A stretch of DNA of 64,000 nucleotides, from the NCBI GenBank assembly GCA_024349245.1, contig JALDNG010000004.1, forward strand, positions 1,480,001-1,544,000, read 5' to 3'. The translations under genes were made by a program, and so were the position numbers. Below are positions 1 to 12,857 of this stretch, piece after piece. Within the stretch, counting starts at the first letter, position 1. Each line of letters opens with the position of its first letter. The notes under the pieces were generated by a model. That model ran no database searches and was not told the origin of the DNA. It saw only the letters and a program-made list of their open reading frames with translations. The DNA comes from Neodontobutis hainanensis (lineage: Eukaryota > Chordata > Actinopteri > Gobiiformes > Odontobutidae).

Positions 1-3000
1 AACCTCTTACCTGTGGTGAGGGCTGGCATTGATTTTGTTGCTTTTGGTTTGAATCCACCTTAAAACTAACACAAGACTCGAGGACCTTAGCGTCTCAAAG
101 CTCTCAACAACACAACGAATTAGACTCTGATAAACTAAATAATTAACACAGTTGTGACTCAATATAATGTGTCCCCTCTGCAGAAAAGTGCTTTTAAATC
201 TGCTTCAGTCTGTTTGAGCTGCTAAATTGTGTGCTTTAGGTGTACAGGACACAGGGGAATACAGAACACAGCAGAGTTACTGGCTGAGTATTCCCTCATT
301 TCTCTTTAAAGCTGGGCATTCATTATTTTAAATTTAATGATATTAAAGACTGAAAGAAGCACAGGAAAGGCCTGTCTACTACTACTGTTTCAGTGAATCT
401 GAAATGTTAAGTTGAAAGTACACACAAGCCTACACTATATTTAGGCTTCTGATGGACATGAGTGAATATTTAGCCATTATTATTATTATTAATGAAATGC
501 TAAGCTAGTGGCTTATTTTTCCATCCAAACAAAAATGTCTCAAAATGGTCTAGTGATGTGTTTTTCAAAATCGTTTACCTGATGCGTGCACCACAGGGAC
601 CATAGTCATATTCCTTCATACCCTTCCCCAAATCTCCAACTATACCCCTTCCTTTCACTCTATCTAATAAAAGCCCCAAAAAATCTCTTTAAGAACCTTA
701 ATATCTGGGAGATAGAGTTGTTATTATCAATTACATATTCTTTAAATGCATAGCTTCCCACTGACTTTGATGAAACACATTGAAACCCACCCTTCGTCAG
801 CCTATGTTTCCTCTTATCCTCCTTCCTCTGAGGCTCAGCAGTCTTCCTCAGGATTACAGCACGCACTAACCACTGCACACATCTGCATACACTGAGCGTC
901 AACAGGTCACAAGGCTCTATACAGTGCTTCTTTATTGTCTTGTTGGATTTTCATCCTTTTCAAATAAAGATAAACGCTGGCTTTCAGGCGGCACATTTCG
1001 TACACCGATTAGCTTTGAGCAGCACACATTCGTCGGCTGAGTGCCCTCTGCTGAACCTGTCATCAGGCAAATCCTCCAGTGAAGGTTAGAAATCAAGCTG
1101 TCACAATAAAACCCCTGTGAAATTTAAAGCATGATTTATAGCAGTCAAGGCACAATACGGAGATTGAAAACAAACATTTGCACTGCACTTCAGGAAACTA
1201 ATGGCTCTGTAAATGGCATTGGGTTAATCATAACAACAGTGGAATATGAACATAACATTTGGTGAAGGGAGAATTACAGACACATGCTGCTTCTCTTTGC
1301 TTTAAAGTCAAGTCACATGTTTTTTGTTGCAAAATCAGGTAAAATGGGGCAAATGTTAAATGCACCATAAGCAAATTAACACAAGAGTTGGAGCTCACAA
1401 TCATTGTGGACAATTATAGATAAACCGATTCACTTTTACCTGCATTTCTTCTATGTAGACTACATTTGGATCTCCGCGGAATGTTTTGCGGGGCTTCGTT
1501 CTCTGCAGATAAGAGCGTCAGCTGCTCTCAGTCTAATGGCAGCCTCCCACTGCTCTTCACCCTCGTTCTGTCCTGATTCTTGAGCTTAAGGAATGGAAAC
1601 ATAAACATAACTTTTTTTTTTCTTGCAAGACAAAGACAAATCATTTTTAACCTAGAGACCTCTCACCTCTAATAATAAGAATAGATAATAATTAGATGTA
1701 ATATCTTTATCCAAGTAATTGATCACAGCTTTATACTGTATCTGTGAACACATTAAAGCTTTTTCTTTAATATAGTTGCGTTTCACTCAAGCAGTAATTA
1801 ATAAAAGTTATCTTTTTGTGTTATTACTAAAGCATAATGTGGACCAGTTGAGTAGAAACTTGTGATTCTATGTTTTTTTTTGCATAATTAGAAAATCTTT
1901 TGGCTTTTTAATCAGTCAATACTAAATGAGTGTTAGTGTATAAAGTATATTGTGAAATATATACTTATATACTTATATATACTTTCTAATAAAAAAAAAA
2001 AAACAGTGAAATTTGAATTCTAAAAACTTTGAGGTGTCAATTTAAATGTATGTTTGACTGAGGATTTTTTCACAATGTGTTGCTGGGAAATGGGTATTGT
2101 CACATTTCTGTTGCCTTCAAATGTAAAAGTCCAATAATTTGGACATTTCCTTGGTGTAAACCTTCACTAATTAAACCAGCGCTGACCCTATCTGTGACTG
2201 AGCTACACAGATGGAAGAAAACGGGCCTCAATTACGCCTCCCTCCACAGCGAACAGCAGAGGGACCATTGTTAACAGCACAGTGTCTGTAGTCCTGCCTG
2301 CATGGCTGCCTGCCCATGTCATTAGTTTGTTTAAGAAGCAAGGACTGTTTTCCCACAAAGGAAATTAGCAAAATCCTTGGCCCATAATCACTGATGTCCA
2401 ATGAAATTAGTTCTACACAGAAAAATTGATTGGCTGTTGTTTTTTTCGGTGAAAGAGAGTTAAATTGTCTGAATCTTTGCCCGTTTTCTCTTCAAATCCA
2501 CCACAACTGCTAATATGCTCACATTATTGCTTCGTCTGTCTCTTGTGGCTTTTATTGGAGTCGTTTCTACAATTTAAGTCCACGCCTAGTAAGGAAAGAG
2601 AAATTTGATTTTTGAAAAAATATATTCTTTAAAAAGTAGTTTATAAATGCAATCTGTACTTCATGAAATTGGGCCAGGCACAATTACCAGTGTTATGGTT
2701 TTATTTGATACATCGCAGTAATAATCGAGGGTTGTTTGAATGAAGTGTAGCAAGTGATGTCGTATATAGTTCCTGATGTCAAATTTCAAAATAGAAGTAC
2801 TTTTTACAAACAAATACATGCTTTATAAAAATTTCAGGCACGTACTCTTTTATGACTTTTGGCCCACATATTTATTGTAATGTGCATTTTCCATAAACAA
2901 CCTCCAGATTAAAAGTATATGGGTCATAACCTTGGAGTTACCAGTTAAATACAAAATAACATTGGTGCATTATTCTTAATTAAGAAGACATTTAAGTAAA

Positions 3001-5535
3001 TTTTTGTCTTTTTCTGGTGAAAAGCAATGACATATGTTTTTCTGAATGCAGATGTTTAGTGTAAATGCATTGTATGTGTGTTACAAATGTCTGTTTACAC
3101 CTGCTATTGACATGGCTGCTCTTGTGTAGAGGGTTTTAAAGGTGGCCTCGGTGTCTAATGTGTCCCACTGCGAATAGTAACGGCAGGTCTGAGTGGTGTT
3201 TAGATCAGTGAATGAGACTTATCACTTACATTACCATTCTTACAGCTCTCATGGCAGTTTTTAAAAACCTGCTTTTATCATCAACAATCCCGGGATGTGA
3301 GTTTATACTTCACAAAAACTTCCCCTGATGAAACAAAACACAGTCCAAATTGAAGCTACAACACATTATATAAAGATCTACTACTATCACCCACAAACCA
3401 AATATAAAACACTCAATTATCATTACTTTACAGCACATATATTTATCACTATTTAGACAATAAAAAAGTAGTTTAAGGACTGTAACCCCAAAGCACAATA
3501 CAAATAATTAATGTTGAGTAAAATGGAAAAGAGGCTTTCAAGAAATATCGCATACATTTAAATTCGGACAGTATCGTTTTTTATGAACTGGTTTTCTTTT
3601 CAACAAAACTTACTTGGGCACATTTGTGTTTCTTTTTGAGGCAACTTTTTAGACTTTGACTTGATTGTCATTTATATAAACAAACAAAAGTACACAGAAC
3701 TAAATTTTGTTGCCTTGGCTCAACACAATCATAAATATACAGGAGAATAAAACAGTATTTAAAGGGTAGGGTAGAAGTGATTGAATATAGTTTCACAGTT
3801 ACATGATGGTGCGCTGAACACAAGATAGTAGATAATATCAAAATCAAAATGACCGGTGTACATTTTAAAACAACACAATTCCCAAATCATATTTTTATCA
3901 GTCGACCTTTTATATTCCAGCTTGGTAATATCACGATAATAGCAAGGTTATAAGGAAATTGTATGATAGTTATGGTTAATTAATAAGTAATTTCCATAGT
4001 CTTGTCACCATGTTGTACAACCATGTAACCACTAGAAACTCAAAAAGGGAGGGGACTTAATTATTAAACCACAATCACTATAGTATTACCTATTTATTAT
4101 CATTATTACCATGCTATTACCATGCTATTACTGAGCTGGAATATAAAGTGCTACCCTTTTGTCAAATTGAAATGTCTTGCTTTGCTTGTTCCTCATGTCC
4201 CACCTTCTTTCAACCTGTTCTCTGAAGACATTTCACTTGCCTCTATGTATTTTTCTTTCCTGCTTTTTATTGTTGTATTATGATTAGTATTATCACTGTG
4301 GTGTGGTCCAGCGATGTTTCCTCAAAGTGTGAACACAGCCTCAGCTGAGCTAAGTGAGCTCATAAGCAGCAGTCGACCTACACAATCTACTGCAGAGAAG
4401 CACAAGTCAATAAGCTAATACTGAGAGTTGTTTGCTCACGCAGGAGGCTGACTTAACGGAGATTATTTGGGCTTGATAATGACAACGACATCACAGTCAA
4501 ATCAATGAAGGTGATGATAGCACTATAGCTTAACTAAGTAAATGTAGTCTGCGCTAACTAAAGCTCTTAAGAAATCAATACACACTTTATGTCTTCTCAG
4601 TAAAGTTCTGCATCATCTTTTGACGAGACAAATCTTAAAAAAGAAGGAAAAAATACCGCAGGAAATGAGAAAAACAAGACCTGGGAGCTGAGTTCCCCCG
4701 CTCCTCCATTCGGCTGGTCACGTCGATTAAGATGTGAACTTGTACAATTCCAGCAGTTCACATTCAGCTCCCGGGCCTTATCTGAAATTAAAAAAGTCCC
4801 CTTTTCTGCAGCTTTGAAGTTTTTCTAAGCCACTCAAATAGCTCCACTCGCTAGAACGTGGAAGCTAAAGGAGGCTTTGATTTTTGGAGTCGGCTTTGCC
4901 TGTCACTTTGTGTTACATGCTGGATGATGTAAAGGCTAAAACGCTGTGCTTTTGCAGCGCTGGCAGCCTTTCCCCACCCTCCATTTTATGATTCAGCCGT
5001 TATTGACTGTTGCACAACACAAGTGATTGGCAAATAACATGAGGCTTGGATGAGAGAAAAATACAACAGACATGTAAGATTGCTCATCTAGTTTGCGTGG
5101 GTAGTTTATAAATGTGAGTGTATGTATTTGGATACATAATGACAAAAGATTTTAGTCTATTGTTTTTTTCTTGTATTTTTTTTTTTTTACATCAACTGTG
5201 TCTATTTATAAAAATAATAAAGTATTGTAAATTCAAGACAATCCCACTTTATGAAAACTTTCAAAGGTGCATTGTACATAACTGCTGAAGAAAATGAAAT
5301 AGTTTACTTTAAAGTAAAAGCTCAAAACTACAAAGTCTAAATCTGAGCAGAACCATCACACTCGCCTGGTGGAGCATTTTAGGGCTGTGTAAAAAAAAAA
5401 TAGATATTTAAATACAAATATGAGAAGTATGCATTAAATCTAAAGTAAATTTTATGTGTGCTGTCTATTTTCATAATGAGTAATGCATCATAGGGCATTA
5501 TATATTGGTATTGTTTTAAATTCATCAGGCTCTGC
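1..5535. other. Non-coding stretch, no gene seen
   Basis: AT-rich sequence with frequent stops in all frames; the longest open frames (60-80 codons) have no recognisable domain and no convincing splice context. It contains short low-complexity tracts: ATT repeats at about 475-491, an A-run at 1989-2003 and a T-run at 5177-5190. A slightly GC-richer patch lies at about 4680-5000. I see no transposon that I can name. Confidence 0.6.
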
Positions 5536-6130
5536 ATCAAGGTACGTATCGTATCGTGACCTATGTATCGAGGTACATATTGTGACCCATGTATCGATGT
5601 ACGTATCGTATCGTGACCCATGTATCGAGGTACAAATTGTATCGTGACCCATGTATCGATGTACGTATCGTATCGTGACCCATGTATCGAGGTACAAATT
5701 GTATCGTGACCCATGTATCGATGTACGTATCGTGACCCATGTTTTGAGGTACAAATTGTATCGTGACCCATGTATCGATGTACGTATCGTGACCCATGTT
5801 TTGAGGTACAAATTGTATCGTGACCCATGTATCGATGTACGTATCGTGACCCATGTTTTGAGGTACAAATTGTATCGTGACCCATGTATCGATGTACGTA
5901 TGGTGACCCATGTTTTGAGGTACAAATTGTATCGTTACCCATGTATCGATGTACGTATGGTGACCCATGTTTTGAGGTACAAATTGTATCGTGACCCATG
6001 TATCGAGGTACGTATCGTGACCCATGTATCGAGGTACGTATAGTATCGTGACCCATGTATCAATGTATGTATCGTATCGTGACCCATGTATCGAGATACG
6101 TATTGTATCATGACCCATGTATTGTGATGT
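5536..6130. repeat. Minisatellite with 57-bp higher-order unit
   Basis: A tandem array built from the core ATCGTGACCCATGT. Two subunits alternate: one of about 26 bp ending in the palindrome-rich ATCGATGTACGTA, and one of about 31 bp ending in GAGGTACAAATTG. Together they give a 57-bp period in the central part (about 5700-5990). In the outer parts extra GTATC pentamers and point changes make the copies less regular. Because 57 is a multiple of three, long spurious frames appear on both strands (130 codons plus, up to 225 codons minus) with 19-residue periodic translations. None has a plausible N-terminus or domain, so I do not call a gene. Confidence 0.9.
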
Positions 6131-9100
6131 CCTGGACAATAACCCGCCCTACTGGTACTTCTGTGTCAAGCGCCATGTTTGTGCTGAAGATGTTCCAGTT
6201 CTATTGTTGTATTAAGATTTACAGTTAAAAAGCTTTAACGATTAAAGAAAATAACTAAACAATTATTATTATGTTATTCTATGTATTAGTCCACCCATAT
6301 ACTACATTCACCACCTTAATTAGTTTACTCTATGGAAAGCTGTCCTTTGATTTGGCTTTGACTTTGTGCCAATGTCAGGGGCCATACAAGGTCAAAGCTC
6401 TGATATATTTGAAATCACACAAACTGTTCAAAAATAACATTATTTTCCACAGAAAAAAAGCAGAGAGCCATCTGTCAGCAGACTCAAACAGAAACCTGGC
6501 CGGTGTTGACAGGACAAAATTAGTTTTGGAAAGAGGCTTTTGTGATGTGCAACTTTAATTAGTTTTTTCAATAATATACACATTTTATATTCATACACCA
6601 AAAGAACTGCTATCAATATAAATGATAACAAATGTGGAAAGAGAAGTGACATGGACAAAATGTGCACTGAAGCAAAGAGTGTAATAACATAAACAGTCAG
6701 TTATCATTATGAAACCTGAGCAGACAAAAACTGTACTTTAGTATCTTTAGTATTATCTGAGTGCTTATTTATTGTTGCACCTATTAAGAGAGTAAACGAA
6801 TTAACCTGTCTGGTGTAAGACTGGATGAGTAACAGTAAAGCAATTCAAATGGAAAATAAATAATGGAAAAGTAAGACATGTTTGTTTACACTCAGCCAAG
6901 TCAGTAGTCAATGTATATATAGTTTTAAAGTCCAGTTTTTGAATTACAATACTAAAGCATAATAAATGTTCATTAATAAACACATCTAAAATATACAACT
7001 TTGATTGAACCATTATGAAATATAAGCCCATCTTATTTTTTTTAATTGTAACAGGATTAATATTGTGTATAATTCCACTTGTCATTACATTTGCGTATAT
7101 GTATATTTTGGGTAAATGGGCAGTGGACGCCTCAAGGTGGGTTATCAATATCAACATTGTGTTAATGTGGAATTTGCTGTCTAACTACTGAACCTTGATA
7201 TTAATGAGAGTTGTATCTGTAACATCTGCCTGTGATGAGCCAATAGCGTCTGTACTAATCCTAAAGGTCAGTGAGGTCAGAGCGATGTGTCTTTCTTGAT
7301 TGTGTGGCAAACGTCTGAGTCACCGTCCAAAACAAACAGTCTGAACAGAGAACCTTGCTGTGAATCTGCTGCTCAGCCTTTATCAGAGCGAGCAAAGGAG
7401 AATAATGGCAACACGGACAACAAACATCGGCTCACAACAAGGTCTGAGTCACAGCGATGTCTGAAAGGGGTCAGCTGGGGTTGCACTGATCTCATCCTGA
7501 TATTGGGATTAAAGACTTTTTGCTGGTGTTTTAGAGCTTCACCAAACAGCATTACATGAGCTTGATTGCTGTTTGAGTCAGGATCTGGTATATATTACCA
7601 CTTGATACAAAGAACACACACAGTTTGTGGGCATCTCTTCTTGTGTGATTGCACTGTTCATGCTTTCATTTTAGTATTTGAACATAGTAAGACAAACTCA
7701 CCTTCCACCAGGCAGGATACAGCTATACATCATCAGTACCTGCATTAAACTTTGCTTTCAGATCCTTTTAGTGATGGAATGAAGTACAAAGTTTAAAATC
7801 AGTGGTTTAATGCACATTTTAGTAAAGCTACACTAATCGGTTGATTAGTCCATTGAAGTGGACTAATGTAAATCAATCATCTTTTTTTTTTTGCATTCTT
7901 TAACAAATATGTTATTCTTATGCACTTTGTAAGATGCACAGAACACTTAATCTAACTTTAGGAATGTGACAGAAGCTTCATTAACTATCAAGAAATGTAG
8001 CGCAACTTAGAGAGACTAAAGTTTTTAGGATTCCAGTCAGATTTTGGCACTTGCATTTTTAGTTTTAGTCTAGATCATGTGAAGATGAGGGACATTTGTT
8101 AAAACCTGTCATAGATACTTTCTATAAGGTGTTGCTGATGGCCATGGATTAAAGTTCTTTCTGTCACTACACAATGTGCAGAATATCCAGAACTCTGAAA
8201 TCAAAAATAAAACATCAAATGAACAACATTACTGGGGAGAGCTAAAAGCCACAAACTAAAAGGATCACGTGTACTTTAAGTGCATCCAGTCCATATGTCG
8301 CTGCAGGCCACTTTTTAAATCTAAAAGTTGCTGCTGTGTTTTTACGCTAAATACAGTGGTCAGTGGTGGTCAAAGTGGTCAGCTTTGTTAAGCCTGGCTA
8401 CTACTGACTCTAATTTCCATCACATACACAGTCTAATCCTTTTCCCACTGTTTTAATTTTAATTTGATTATAATTTGTGTTTCAATCTAAAATTAGATAA
8501 TCAACACAAAATACACCCTGACCCTTTAAACAAGAGCAAGAGAGGGACCGTGCTGTAGTAGACAGTTAGAGCAGTAAACATTTAGGTTTATACTGTTTAT
8601 GGAGAACCACATTGAACATAGGGAGTAGAAGAGACCAAATAAGAAGCCCCTGGATGTAAAAGGCATAGGCTTTGTTGAACATTTATTTAGAAAAGATGTT
8701 TTAAAGCATGTTTAGGGAAAACTATTTTATTTTTTAAAAGAAATCAATTTGAAAGCAAACTATTAAATGGTCATCAGCTGAATTTGTCTTTACATTCAAA
8801 CTCACTGTGTGGCAATTATTGAGCAGCCCTACCTCACAGCAAGAAGGTTTAAGGAGAGAGCCCCAAACCAGACTGTGCCAGTATGTATTTAAACATCATT
8901 GCACTCTTTTGTGGTGTTGTAGTTAAAACTGGATTTAGACTATTAGTAGCTACAGTCAGACCCAACCAATGTATCTAAAATCTAAACAAACCAGGTCCAA
9001 GTTTCAACCAATTTCATAGAGGTTAGTGTTTGGTGAAGGAGGAAGAAATAGAGGATTAATCAAAGATAAAATAATGGTTTTCATTCAATCACAAGAATAA

Positions 9101-9544
9101 ACCGTTGGTAGTCTTGGTTGGACTTGATGTCCGAGACAAGACCAGAACCTTTACAAAAAATGGTCTTAAAACTGGTCTAAGTAATAATATAGTACATATT
9201 ATTACTTTTCAGAAGACCAAACTCCAGATTGTGGCTCTGCTTCATGAGCTTTATTTTATCCAAATATGTGACCCTCTGGCTGCATGAACTCAACTTGGCT
9301 TAACATACAGCACTTTCTAAGTCTTTAAATTGCTTTCTACCTAATTCAAGTGGGTATGTAACACATGATCTAGACACACAATACAAAATCCTATCGTATC
9401 CTTCCTCGCTTGTTGCCTGGTTATTTATAAATATTCATACATAAAGTGCAACCCCTGACTTTACGTGTCACTGGGGACAACAATGGGCTATGGCGTGTTG
9501 TGTGCCACTTGCTGTCACAGAATATAAAAAGGCCATTACTGCTT

Positions 9545-9830
9545 CTGTTTGAGTAGCTGTGAATATCATTAGCCATTCCTCCATGCCACCACCGAGTGCA
9601 TTTTGTGGCTCTCCAGCGGGCAAAAGGTCACAAGACGTCTATTTATCGAAGCCATTACCTGCACTCATACGCTTTCCATTCTCCAGCTGCCGTTACAGTG
9701 GGCTCAGATCATGAGTGTGACTGACAGATGCCAGGAGTGATTAGATCCGGCGTATTACGGTGGAAGCTGCTGCCTAAAATACACCCCTGCAGCTCTTAGA
9801 CGTCAGCCATGAAATGAGACAGACAGTCCA
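9545..9830. other. Candidate conserved non-coding element
   Basis: A high-complexity stretch, richer in GC than its surroundings, free of recognisable repeats and interrupted by stops in all frames. Patches like this in fish gene deserts are often conserved non-coding elements. The call rests on composition only; no alignment was possible. Confidence 0.22.
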
Positions 9831-11029
9831 AATGAGGGAACAGCTCGGGCTAATATCCCATTACAAATGCTGTTTACTGCGGCCGTCTGCCTTTAGCCCG
9901 CTAGTCTTCGAGAAAAGAAAAATGCCAGAAACCTCTCCCTAGATCCAAAATAAAAAAAAGACATTCCTGACATTCAAAAAGAGGTATGTTTTGTATCTTG
10001 TTCAGCCAATTTGCCGTCACTCATGTCTGGAGTCTTCATTGAGGCGGTGGCAGAGTGGCACCTCCTGTTGCCACGGCAGCTCACCTCACAGCCAAAGCAC
10101 CGTTCATTAATTAGCAAGTCCTTTGTCCTTGTGCTTTTGGACGGCTTACTCTCCTTTGTGGAAAAAGCATCATTAGGAGAATGGATTACTTCTTGAAACT
10201 AACATAAAGGCACAAAGTCATATGTTTTTCACTTGCATCTATCATTTCAGACCAGTCTCAAGAAGATAAAATTGATTGTCTTTGGTATGACTGGATAGTA
10301 AACATTTGTCTTCAAAAGCATTTTTCTTTTTTAAATAACAGTGCTCTATCTCCCAGTGCTGTGTCATATTGGTTTGTTATTAGAAAAGCCATGCTAGTGT
10401 TTGAATCTTTAGAGTCAGCTCATGTCAGCATGTAAAGACCAACTCGCAACCACAAAACATTTTATGACCAGAGACCAAGTACATCCAAGATCAAACCATT
10501 GTGAAACCAAGACCCTGACATGGGGATAAATCCTAGAATACAGCTGTTCAATTAAAACACTGCAAGTTGAGTCTCTCCACCTATCCACCAGATAATAAAT
10601 TCAGATATTTATGTAAATGTTGTAGTACTGGTCTTGGTCTTGCCCGAGTTCTTAAAAGCTCTTGTCTCATCTTAGACAAATTTTAACTTTTCTTGATCTC
10701 AGACAAACAGGTTTCTGAAATTGACTTTAACACTTAATGCAAGAGTGTCATGTCATATCCTTTTGTTTAGGTGCATTTACAGAGCACTTTGTTTTTTGGT
10801 CATTAACTTTTGCCCTTTAAGATTTGGACTAAATAAAAGTCTTTCAAACTGTCTCTATGAGTCAAAATGTCTATCCTCTCTCTCTGTCTTTCTGCAGTTT
10901 TCCTCTCTTCCATCTTGTCTTCGTGAATTTCACAACTGACTCCTGCTGGGACAATCAATCCTTAATCACCCCTCCCCACCACAGCCAGCAGGACAACTCA
11001 ATCGGTGCTAAGATATGCTAATCTTATTC

Positions 11030-11340
11030 CTCAGATGATTACGCCATGGAGTCAACATTGATCTTCCGTGACCTCAGTGAAACACAGGCCCTCGAGTCAG
11101 AAAGACGGATGGTGATATGGTTTGTGTGGCGGGGGGCAGTGCTACACATTGCTGCCTACTTTGGGGATGAACTGCTGTGATGTATTTCCGAGGAATGAGA
11201 CAGTGGACGGGCACACCGGACTGATAAAAGCTACGACGAAGAAGACGGGAGTTGCAGCTGGAGGGGCTGATTTATTACACCAATAAACAATTTGCTAGAA
11301 TTGGACTATTTTCATGGGGGAAAGATTCAGCTGGGCCACA
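11030..11340. other. Candidate conserved non-coding element
   Basis: A high-complexity, relatively GC-rich stretch without a long open frame or a recognisable repeat, between AT-rich flanks. The call rests on composition only. A decayed exon cannot be excluded but I see no splice-framed open block. Confidence 0.2.
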
Positions 11341-12614
11341 AAAGCCTGCTAGGAGCATCATGAGAGATAATAACTCCCCTGGGAAGACTAATTGAATTTA
11401 GTAATCTCTGAAAACTTGGGAAGTGTGTGTGAATACTGTGAACTATCACATAATGTTGATATGATCACACAAAGATTTGAGACAATATTAGTGATTAGTA
11501 ATCCTTAGTCTAAATAAGTGCATTTGTACAATGACATTACATTAGTGTAAAAAAACAAAAATACAACAATAACAGGAAATGTACATCAGTGGCAAGTCTA
11601 AAGCTAAGTTTAGTCCAAGTTCATCCTTAGACCCACCTTCTTCCACTTAATAGTCCAAGTCCAAAGTAACATTTAATATCACAAAAGCCATTGTTTTTGT
11701 TTGGATAACAAATTGTTAGCCTGGAATTTCCACTCCTGCCTACTCCCAGTCCTGCTTTTGAAAGCAGGAGGGTCTTGTCCCTTTCTCACAGCAAATCCCA
11801 TCTCTCGGTGGTTTTGTGGAAGGACCAATCACAAGCCGCTCGTCTGCAGCAGGGTGTGTCAAACAGAAGTGACTCGAGTCTTGCTACGATTAAAAATTTG
11901 TAGAAAACCATAAACAAACCCAAATCATTGGATACAAGCGTCTGTTTTAATATAAAGCTATTTGTCACTCGATTTGTAAAAACTTACTCAGACTACGTCT
12001 CCTTTAGGATAGAGATAGAACAGAAAGCCTTTGCTCCCCTTCAGTTGTTTTGTTTTCAGTCATGTTTATTCCTCAGGCCTAGGAATGATATGGGCCTATT
12101 GTTTCCCTTCAAATCAATAAACACTTCAATTCAAGAAACAAATAAGAAACAAAGTAAGTTGGCAACATTTTATTCTCCTTTCTAAAAAAAAACACAACAC
12201 ATCTTTATAGAGTCAGATGTGCCACAACTAAACAATAAACCTGACAAAAGACCAGTGTGTGTGTGTATTTAAATGACATGTTTACTCAACGACTATAATC
12301 TGTTATTCTCCACTATTTAAGGACACTGTACATAAAGATGACAGTGCTTTATTACATCTCCATATTTTATCATAAATATAAACCCATCTGCACACGGACA
12401 CAGTAATGGTCAGAGCTGTAGTGATTAGATTACAAGAAATAATAAGGATTTCAATGTAGCTACTAATAAACTGTCCCTTAAGTGAATAAATATTCCTTGG
12501 ATTATGCCATTCTTTAATCTCAGCATTACCGTCTGTGGCTAGTTCTTTTGTTGAATTGGACTGAATCCATCATTGAGAGAACTGTGGCAGTATCTTACAA
12601 AAAGAAGATTATTG

Positions 12615-12815
12615 GGATCGGTTCCTGGCTTTGGGGGACCATGGCCTTTGCGTTTGAGTCTGAATGTTTGTCTGTTCCTCTTGCTCCCTCCTATCATCCA
12701 AAGACGTGTATGTAGAGTTGAACTGATGAATCTAAATCGTCCATAGTGATTGAATGTGAGTGCGCAATGCCTCTCAATGCTGGAATAGGCTCAGCTCCCC
12801 AACTCTGCGCCACTA
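12615..12815 (-). repeat. Decayed dispersed repeat, antisense copy
   Basis: The words CATCCAAAGACGTGTATGTA and GGAATAGGCTCAGCTCCCC appear in the order expected for a reversed, strongly diverged copy of the family whose plus-oriented copies lie at 36360-36655, 37150-37344 and 45700-46096. Those copies carry the complements of the same words (CATGTCTTTGGAC and GAGCCTATCCCAGC). The family is abundant in fish and non-coding. This copy is clearly older than the other three. Confidence 0.6.
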
Positions 12816-12857
12816 TCAATGTTCAATGTTCAATGTTCAATGTTCAATGTTCAATGT
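12816..12857. repeat. Microsatellite (TCAATGT)6
   Basis: Six perfect copies of the heptamer TCAATGT directly follow the decayed dispersed repeat. The tract is uninterrupted, so it is probably young and polymorphic. Confidence 0.95.

Larger units (their letters stand above)
6131..12614. other. Non-coding stretch, no gene seen
   Basis: Mostly AT-rich, with no open frame longer than about 118 codons and none that resembles a known domain. A small hairpin lies at about 7845-7885 (arms ATTAGTCC / GGACTAAT). Two better-composed patches, 9545-9830 and 11030-11340, are listed separately. Short GGTCTTGG-type degenerate strings occur near 9105-9180 and 10620-10680, as in decayed fish minisatellites. 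Confidence 0.55.

Noticed and set aside
5379..6139. Proteins of 130-225 residues over the 5.5-6.1 kb minisatellite.
   Set aside because: Long frames on both strands in several phases at once are the expected by-product of a unit whose length is divisible by three.
7840..7890. A small imperfect hairpin (ATTAGTCC / GGACTAAT) as an RNA gene.
   Set aside because: Only 8 uninterrupted pairs with a few more after a bulge; such structures occur by chance in AT-rich DNA.
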